NCBI GenBank assembly: GCA_945952175.1
Contig: CAMFHW010000103.1
Span: 1 to 10,418 of the forward strand
Source: an uncultured Phenylobacterium sp.
GTDB lineage: Bacteria > Pseudomonadota > Alphaproteobacteria > Caulobacterales > Caulobacteraceae
Length of the DNA: 10,418 nt
Reading direction: 5' to 3'
Position numbers and translations under genes: made by a program. Shown piece after piece: positions 6,262 through 10,418 of the stretch. Position 1 is the stretch's first letter, and each line of letters begins with the position of its first letter. The notes beneath the pieces were generated by a model that saw nothing but the letters and a program-made list of their open reading frames with translations, had not been told where the DNA came from and made no database searches.

Positions 6262-7788
6262 ATGGCCTACCGGTCCTTGCGGGACTTCATCGCCAAGCTG
6301 GAGAAGGCGGGCGAGCTGGTGCGGGTGAGCGAGCCGGTCTCGTCGGTGCTGGAGATGACCGAGATCCAGCGGCGGCTGCTGGCGACCGGCGGCCCGGCCG
6401 TGCTGTTCGAGAACGTGACCCGCGCCGACGGCGAACCGTCGTCCATGCCCTGCCTGGTCAACCTGTTCGGCACGGTGAAGCGGGTGGCGATGGGCGTGAC
6501 CCTGGAGGGCCAGGAACGCACCACCGCGGGCGAGCTGCGTGAGGTGGGCGAACTGCTGGCCTTCCTGCGCAGTCCCGAGCCGCCGCGTGGCCTGAAGGAC
6601 GCGGTCGAGATGCTGCCGCTGGCCAAGACGGTGATGTCGATGCGGCCGGCCACGGTGAAGAAGGCGGCCGTGCAGGAGGTGGTCTGGAAGGGCGACCAGA
6701 TCGACCTCGGCAAGCTGCCGATCCAGACCTGCTGGCCCGGCGAGCCCGCGCCGCTGATCACCTGGCCGCTGGTGGTGACGAAGGGGCCGTCGGAGGATCG
6801 CGAGGACGACTACAACCTCGGCATCTACCGCATGCAGGTGCTGGGCAAGGACCGCACCATCATGCGTTGGCTGGCCCACCGTGGCGGGGCCCAGCACCAC
6901 CGGCGCTGGAAGGCGCAGGGCAAGCGCGAGCCCCTGCCGGCCTGCGCGGTGATCGGCGCCGATCCGGGCACCATCCTGGCGGCGGTGACGCCGGTGCCGG
7001 AGACCCTGTCGGAATACCAGTTCGCCGGGCTGATGCGCGGAGCCAAGGTCGAGCTGGTCCAGGCCAAGACCGTGCCGCTGATGGTTCCGGCCCAGGCCGA
7101 GATCGTGATCGAGGGCCATGTCCTGCTGGACGACTATGCCGACGAGGGCCCGTATGGCGACCACACCGGCTATTACAATTCGGTCGAGCGGTTTCCGATC
7201 TTCCAGGTCAGCGCGATCACCATGCGCAAGGACCCGATCTATCTGACCACCTTCACCGGCCGGCCGCCGGACGAACCCAGCGTGCTGGGCGAGGCGCTGA
7301 ACGAGGTGTTCATCCCGCTGATCCGCCAACAGTTCCCGGAGATCGTCGACTTCTGGCTGCCGCCCGAGGGCTGCAGCTACCGCATCGCCGTGGTGTCGAT
7401 GAAGAAGGCCTATCCGGGGCACGCCAAGCGCGTGATGATGGGCGTCTGGAGCTATCTGCGACAGTTCATGTACACCAAGTGGGTGATCGTCGTGGACGAC
7501 GACATCGACGCCCGCGACTGGAAGGACGTCATGTGGGCGATCTCCACCCGCATGGACCCGGCCCGCGACGTGACGCTCGTGGAGAACACTCCCATCGACT
7601 ATCTCGACTTCGCCTCGCCGCAGAGCGGGCTGGGCTCGAAGATCGGCCTCGACGCCACCAACAAATGGCCGCCGGAGACCCACCGTGAGTGGGGCGAGAA
7701 GCTGGGCATGGACGCGGCCACGGTCGAGGCGGTGACCGCCAAGTGGTCCAGGCTCGGCCTGCCGGGCTCGGGCGAGCCTGTGGACTAG
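6262..7788 (+). CDS. ubiD: UbiD family decarboxylase (3-polyprenyl-4-hydroxybenzoate carboxy-lyase)
   Basis: UbiD removes the carboxyl group from 3-polyprenyl-4-hydroxybenzoate in ubiquinone synthesis, using prenylated FMN made by UbiX. The product is a 508-aa soluble protein, close to the ~497 aa of E. coli UbiD. By matching to the known Fdc1/UbiD site, the metal and phosphate ligands are Asn185 (in YNLGIYRM), His212 (AQHH) and Glu251 (SEYQFAG). The catalytic set is Arg190 with Glu295 and Asp300 in [11 protein letters not shown]. All are present, so it should be active. Other family marks are [19 protein letters not shown] and, near the C terminus, [15 protein letters not shown]. No ubiX or other ubiquinone gene is in view. 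Other UbiD-family enzymes decarboxylate different aromatic acids, but the length and motifs favour the ubiquinone enzyme. GC-rich palindromes lie just before and after the gene. Confidence 0.95.
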   Translation: MAYRSLRDFIAKLEKAGELVRVSEPVSSVLEMTEIQRRLLATGGPAVLFENVTRADGEPSSMPCLVNLFGTVKRVAMGVTLEGQERTTAGELREVGELLAFLRSPEPPRGLKDAVEMLPLAKTVMSMRPATVKKAAVQEVVWKGDQIDLGKLPIQTCWPGEPAPLITWPLVVTKGPSEDREDDYNLGIYRMQVLGKDRTIMRWLAHRGGAQHHRRWKAQGKREPLPACAVIGADPGTILAAVTPVPETLSEYQFAGLMRGAKVELVQAKTVPLMVPAQAEIVIEGHVLLDDYADEGPYGDHTGYYNSVERFPIFQVSAITMRKDPIYLTTFTGRPPDEPSVLGEALNEVFIPLIRQQFPEIVDFWLPPEGCSYRIAVVSMKKAYPGHAKRVMMGVWSYLRQFMYTKWVIVVDDDIDARDWKDVMWAISTRMDPARDVTLVENTPIDYLDFASPQSGLGSKIGLDATNKWPPETHREWGEKLGMDAATVEAVTAKWSRLGLPGSGEPVD

Positions 7789-7792
7789 GAGA

Positions 7793-7821
7793 CTTCCTCC
7801 CCCGCGAAGCGGGGGAGGAAG
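7793..7821. repeat. Perfect 13-bp palindrome after ubiD (REP-like or terminator stem)
   Basis: CTTCCTCCCCCGC and GCGGGGGAGGAAG are exact inverted arms around GAA, starting four bases after the ubiD stop. The stem would be very stable in RNA, but no T-run follows, so it is not a classical intrinsic terminator. Its form is that of the dispersed CCTCCCCCGC…GCGGGGGAGG elements seen in many Caulobacter-like genomes (from memory). It may still end or protect the ubiD transcript. Confidence 0.75.
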
Positions 7822-7893
7822 AAGCGGGGCCATTTCGCCGCACTTGCCGTCGACGGCGTTCCGCGTCCAACTGCGCGCCGCGCCGGGGGGCGT

Positions 7894-7898
7894 GGGAG
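7894..7898 (+). promoter_or_regulatory. Ribosome binding site for the MAPEG-family gene
   Basis: GGGAG lies four bases before ATG 7903 and seven before the adjacent ATG 7906. Both are possible; the second has the more usual spacing, and the choice changes the protein by one residue. Confidence 0.55.
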
Positions 7899-7902
7899 CC
7901 AA

Positions 7903-8307
7903 ATGATGGACGTCTCTGCGTCGGGCCACGCGGCCGCGCTCTGGGCGGGCCTGCACATCATCCTGTTGCTGGTCCTGTCGGTGCTGGTCGTGCGCCAGCG
8001 CCAGACCCACAAGGTCTCGCTCGGCGACGAGGGCGTGCCGGAACTGGCCCAGGCCATCCGCGCCTTCGGCAACGCCAGCGAATACATCCCGGCCGGCCTG
8101 GTCGGCCTGGGCGTCCTGGCCCTGGTCGGCGCGCCGCCCTGGGCGATCCATGTGCTCGGCCTGGTGTTGTTCGTGGGCCGGGTGATCCACGCCGTCGGCC
8201 TGTCGGTGAGCGGCGGCGCCTCGTTCCCGCGGGCGATCGGCACGATGCTGACCTGGCTCGCCTATGTGATGCTGGGCGTGGCGTTGCTGTTCTACGCCCT
8301 GCCCTAG
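7903..8307 (+). CDS. MAPEG-family integral membrane protein
   Basis: This 134-aa inner-membrane protein of the MAPEG family (membrane-associated proteins in eicosanoid and glutathione metabolism) is close in size to bacterial YecN-like members. Four hydrophobic helices are seen at about residues 11–30, 63–78, 80–99 and 111–132. The first loop and second helix carry the family pattern RAFGNASEYIPAGL (Arg53, Asn57, Glu60, Pro63), and GRVIHAVG (Arg93, His96) fits the third. In characterised members these Arg/Asn/Glu residues hold glutathione, so glutathione transferase or peroxidase activity is possible but untested. It sits 114 bases after ubiD, with a palindrome between them, and 29 bases before pmbA, so it is more likely transcribed with pmbA than with ubiD. 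Confidence 0.9.
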   Translation: MMDVSASGHAAALWAGLHIILLLVLSVLVVRQRQTHKVSLGDEGVPELAQAIRAFGNASEYIPAGLVGLGVLALVGAPPWAIHVLGLVLFVGRVIHAVGLSVSGGASFPRAIGTMLTWLAYVMLGVALLFYALP

Positions 8308-8336
8308 CGCTTGCCGGAACGGGCGCGTCCAGCCAT

Positions 8337-9677
8337 ATGGCGGAGATGGACGAAAACCTGTTGCACGATGTGGTCGCCGCCGCCCTGGCCGCGGGCGCCG
8401 ACGCCGCCGAGGCGGTCACCGCGGAACGCCGCGCGCTGGGCCTGAATGTCCGCCTGGGCAAGCTGGAAGAGGTGGAACGCGAGGAATCGCGCGACCTCGG
8501 CCTGCGGGTCTTCATCGGCAAGCGGCAGGCCACCGTCTCCGGCTCCGACATCTCGCCCGAGGCCCGCGGCAAACTGATCGAGCGCGCCGTCGCCATGGCG
8601 AAACTGGCCCCGGAAGATCCCTATGCCGGCCTGGCCGACCCGGCCCTGTACGCCAACGGCGCGCCGCCCGAGCTCGACCTGTTCGACGCCACCGAGCCTT
8701 CGCCGGAGGAGCTGGAGGAGGTCGCCCGCCGCGTCGAGGACGCCGCCCGCGCCATGCCGAAGATCACCAATTCCGAAGGCGGCTCGGCGACCGCCTCGCG
8801 TTCGGAATGGATCCTGGTCACCTCCAACGGATTTTCGGGCCGCTACCGCGCCTCGGGCTTCTCGATCGGCGCGGCCGTGGTCGCCGGCGAGGGCGACGAG
8901 ATGGAGAGCGGCTATGACGGTCGCTCCACCCGCTGGCGCTCCGATCTCCCCGACGCCCAGGCCATCGGCCGGGAGGCCGCCCGCCGCGCCGCCGGCCGAT
9001 TGGGCGCGCGCAAGATCGCCTCGACCACCGCCCCGGTGATCTTCGAGAACCGCCTGGCGACCTCGCTGGTCGGCCCGATGATCGGCGCCATCGGCGGGCC
9101 GTCGATCGCCCGCGGCAACTCCTTCCTGAAGGACAAGCTCGGCCAGCAGATCTTCGCCAAGGGCGTGAACGTCACCGACGATCCGCACCGGGTGCGCGGT
9201 CTCGGCTCCTCGCCCTTCGACGACGAGGGCGTGGCCAACCGCGCCTGGTCGATCATCGACGACGGGGTGCTGACCACCTGGCTAATGAACTCGTCGTCGG
9301 CGCGCCAGCTGGGCCTCACCTCCACCGGCCACGCCTCCCGCGGCCTGGCGGGTCCGTCGGGCGTCGGCGTCTCGAACCTGACCGTGCAGCCGGGCGAGGC
9401 GGACCTCGCCGGCCTGATGGGCCAGGCCAAGGCCGGGGTGCTGGTGACCTCGATGTTCGGCCCCTCGCTCAACGCCAACACGGGCGACTGGTCGGTGGGT
9501 TGCTCCGGCTTCTGGTTCGAGAACGGGGAGATCGCCTATCCGGTCACCGAGATCACCGTGGCCGGCAATCTGATCGACATCTACGGGCGGCTGGTCGTGG
9601 GCTCCGACCTCGAGATCCGCGGCTCGGCCAATTCGCCGTCGATCCTGGTCGACGGCCTCGCCATCGCGGGGAAATGA
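8337..9677 (+). CDS. pmbA: PmbA/TldE, partner subunit of the TldD/TldE metalloprotease
   Basis: TldE (PmbA) pairs with TldD to form a cytosolic protease that trims unfolded or modified peptides, known from microcin B17 maturation and CcdA degradation. The protein is 446 aa, near the ~450 of E. coli PmbA. It lacks the HExxxH zinc motif, as expected for TldE, since TldD carries the active site. Family marks are the N-terminal helix then VRLGKLEEVEREESRDLGLRV, ITNSEGGS mid-protein, SSPFDDEGVANR (DDEG at 295–298), TGHASRGLAGPSGVGVSN, and GDWSVGCSGFWFENGEI (383–399) followed by PVTEITVAGNL near the end. ATG 8337 was chosen; the ribosome site is weak and ATG 8346 is an alternative. The frame stays open upstream through the MAPEG gene but is not PmbA-like there. 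It overlaps the next gene by ATGA. No tldD is in the window. Confidence 0.94.
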   Translation: MAEMDENLLHDVVAAALAAGADAAEAVTAERRALGLNVRLGKLEEVEREESRDLGLRVFIGKRQATVSGSDISPEARGKLIERAVAMAKLAPEDPYAGLADPALYANGAPPELDLFDATEPSPEELEEVARRVEDAARAMPKITNSEGGSATASRSEWILVTSNGFSGRYRASGFSIGAAVVAGEGDEMESGYDGRSTRWRSDLPDAQAIGREAARRAAGRLGARKIASTTAPVIFENRLATSLVGPMIGAIGGPSIARGNSFLKDKLGQQIFAKGVNVTDDPHRVRGLGSSPFDDEGVANRAWSIIDDGVLTTWLMNSSSARQLGLTSTGHASRGLAGPSGVGVSNLTVQPGEADLAGLMGQAKAGVLVTSMFGPSLNANTGDWSVGCSGFWFENGEIAYPVTEITVAGNLIDIYGRLVVGSDLEIRGSANSPSILVDGLAIAGK

Positions 9678-10418
9678 CCGGCGCCCAGACCGACCTTTCC
9701 CTGATCCTGGAGGCGGCGCGCGAGGCCGGCGCCCTGGCGGCGCGACTGCGCATGGCCGGCCTGCAGGTCGAGTACAAGGCGGGCAACTCGCCGGTGACCA
9801 ACGCCGACCTGGCCGCCGACGCGCTGTTGACCGAGCGCCTGCGCGGCGCGCGTCCCGACTATGGCTGGCTGTCGGAAGAGACCGCCGACAATCCCGAGCG
9901 GCTGAGCCGCCAACGCGTCTTCGTGGTCGACCCGATCGACGGCACCCGCGCCTTCCTGAAGGACCGGCCCTGGTGGTCGGTGTCGATCGCCGTGGTCGAA
10001 GCCGGGCGTCCGACCTGCGGCGTGGTCTATGCGCCGGATGTGGACGAGACCTACGCCGCCATCGCCGGCGGCGGCGCGACCCTGAACGGGCGCGCGATCC
10101 GGGTCAGCGGGGTCGGGGCGCTCGAAGGCTCGGGCATGGTGGGCGACGCCAACATGTTCCGCCACCCCGCCTGGCCGCAGCCGTGGCCGGAGATGCGGAT
10201 CGAGCAGCGCAACTCCACCGCCTACCGCATGTGCCTGGTGGCCTCGGGCGAATTCGACGCGGCCCTGGCGCTCGCGCCCAAGGCCGACTGGGACCTGGCC
10301 GCGGCCGACCTGATCGCCGAGGAGGCCGGCGCGGTCTGCTGTGACCATTTTGGCAAAACTTTCCGCTATAACGGCCCTGCGGCGCAACAACCCAGCCTGG
10401 TTTGCGCCACACCAGGGT
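9674..10418 (+). CDS. Inositol monophosphatase/CysQ-like phosphatase, 3'-partial
   Basis: This is a magnesium-dependent, lithium-type phosphatase of the inositol-monophosphatase fold. Members act on 3'-phosphoadenosine-5'-phosphate (CysQ, sulfate assimilation), inositol phosphate or histidinol phosphate. The frame is open from ATG 9674 to the window end (248 codons, no stop), close to full family length. Metal-site motifs are complete: Glu68/Glu69 in WLSEET, the DPIDGT motif at residues 86–91 (Asp86, Asp89), and Trp206-Asp207 in DWDLAAADLIAEEAGA. The N-terminal SPVTNADLAAD stretch also fits. The start codon overlaps the pmbA stop (ATGA), so coupling with pmbA is likely. I lean to CysQ-like because of the SPVTxAD and DPIDGT context, but the substrate cannot be fixed from this sequence. 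The last ~80 bases are less GC-rich than the body. Confidence 0.9.
   Translation, partial: MTGAQTDLSLILEAAREAGALAARLRMAGLQVEYKAGNSPVTNADLAADALLTERLRGARPDYGWLSEETADNPERLSRQRVFVVDPIDGTRAFLKDRPWWSVSIAVVEAGRPTCGVVYAPDVDETYAAIAGGGATLNGRAIRVSGVGALEGSGMVGDANMFRHPAWPQPWPEMRIEQRNSTAYRMCLVASGEFDAALALAPKADWDLAAADLIAEEAGAVCCDHFGKTFRYNGPAAQQPSLVCATPG

Noticed and set aside
6208..8190. Long – strand open frame (660 codons) opposite ubiD and the MAPEG gene
   Set aside because: It spans two clear + strand genes and both palindromes, and its product is His/Arg/Asp-rich without motifs. It is a mirror of the real genes.
7689..8336. In-frame extension of pmbA to an ATG at 7689
   Set aside because: The added residues run through the end of ubiD and the whole MAPEG gene in another frame and do not resemble PmbA, whose known length fits the start at 8337.

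Overview
The window is high-GC, gene-dense chromosomal DNA with twin-arginine signal sequences, GGGAG-type ribosome binding sites and alphaproteobacterial-looking proteins. The pmbA–cysQ-like pair, the envelope genes and the codon usage resemble Caulobacteraceae such as Caulobacter or Phenylobacterium. That placement is a judgement from general appearance, not a search result. I saw no tRNA, rRNA, CRISPR array, transposase, phage gene or origin.

Left part (1–2735, + strand): the end of a trypsin/HtrA-like serine protease, open to the window edge and so probably truncated, is followed by a twin-arginine-exported gamma-glutamyltransferase-family hydrolase. Middle (2732–4021, – strand): a zinc-ribbon/M50 membrane metalloprotease with a helical C-terminal region, lower in GC than its surroundings. 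Its stop codon shares a CTAG palindrome with the gamma-glutamyltransferase stop. A small MmcQ/YjbR-family gene (4149–4496, +) lies across a 127-bp divergent gap.

Centre (4502–6127, – strand): a 73-residue Phd-antitoxin-like protein, then a two-gene envelope unit. The unit is a secreted protein with an Ala/Pro-rich tail, overlapping by ATGA with a YajG-like lipoprotein gene. The functions of these three are not established.

Right part (6262–10418, + strand): UbiD-type prenylated-FMN decarboxylase (ubiquinone pathway), a four-helix MAPEG-family membrane protein, PmbA/TldE (metalloprotease partner), and an inositol-monophosphatase/CysQ-like phosphatase that runs off the window end. ubiD is preceded and followed by GC-rich palindromes of the dispersed-repeat kind. 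pmbA and the phosphatase gene overlap by ATGA, so they are likely translated together.

Most of the window is ordinary housekeeping and envelope content. The least explained parts are the zinc-ribbon/M50/helical protease, the secreted protein–lipoprotein pair, the solitary antitoxin-like gene, and the low-GC N-terminal region of the serine protease.
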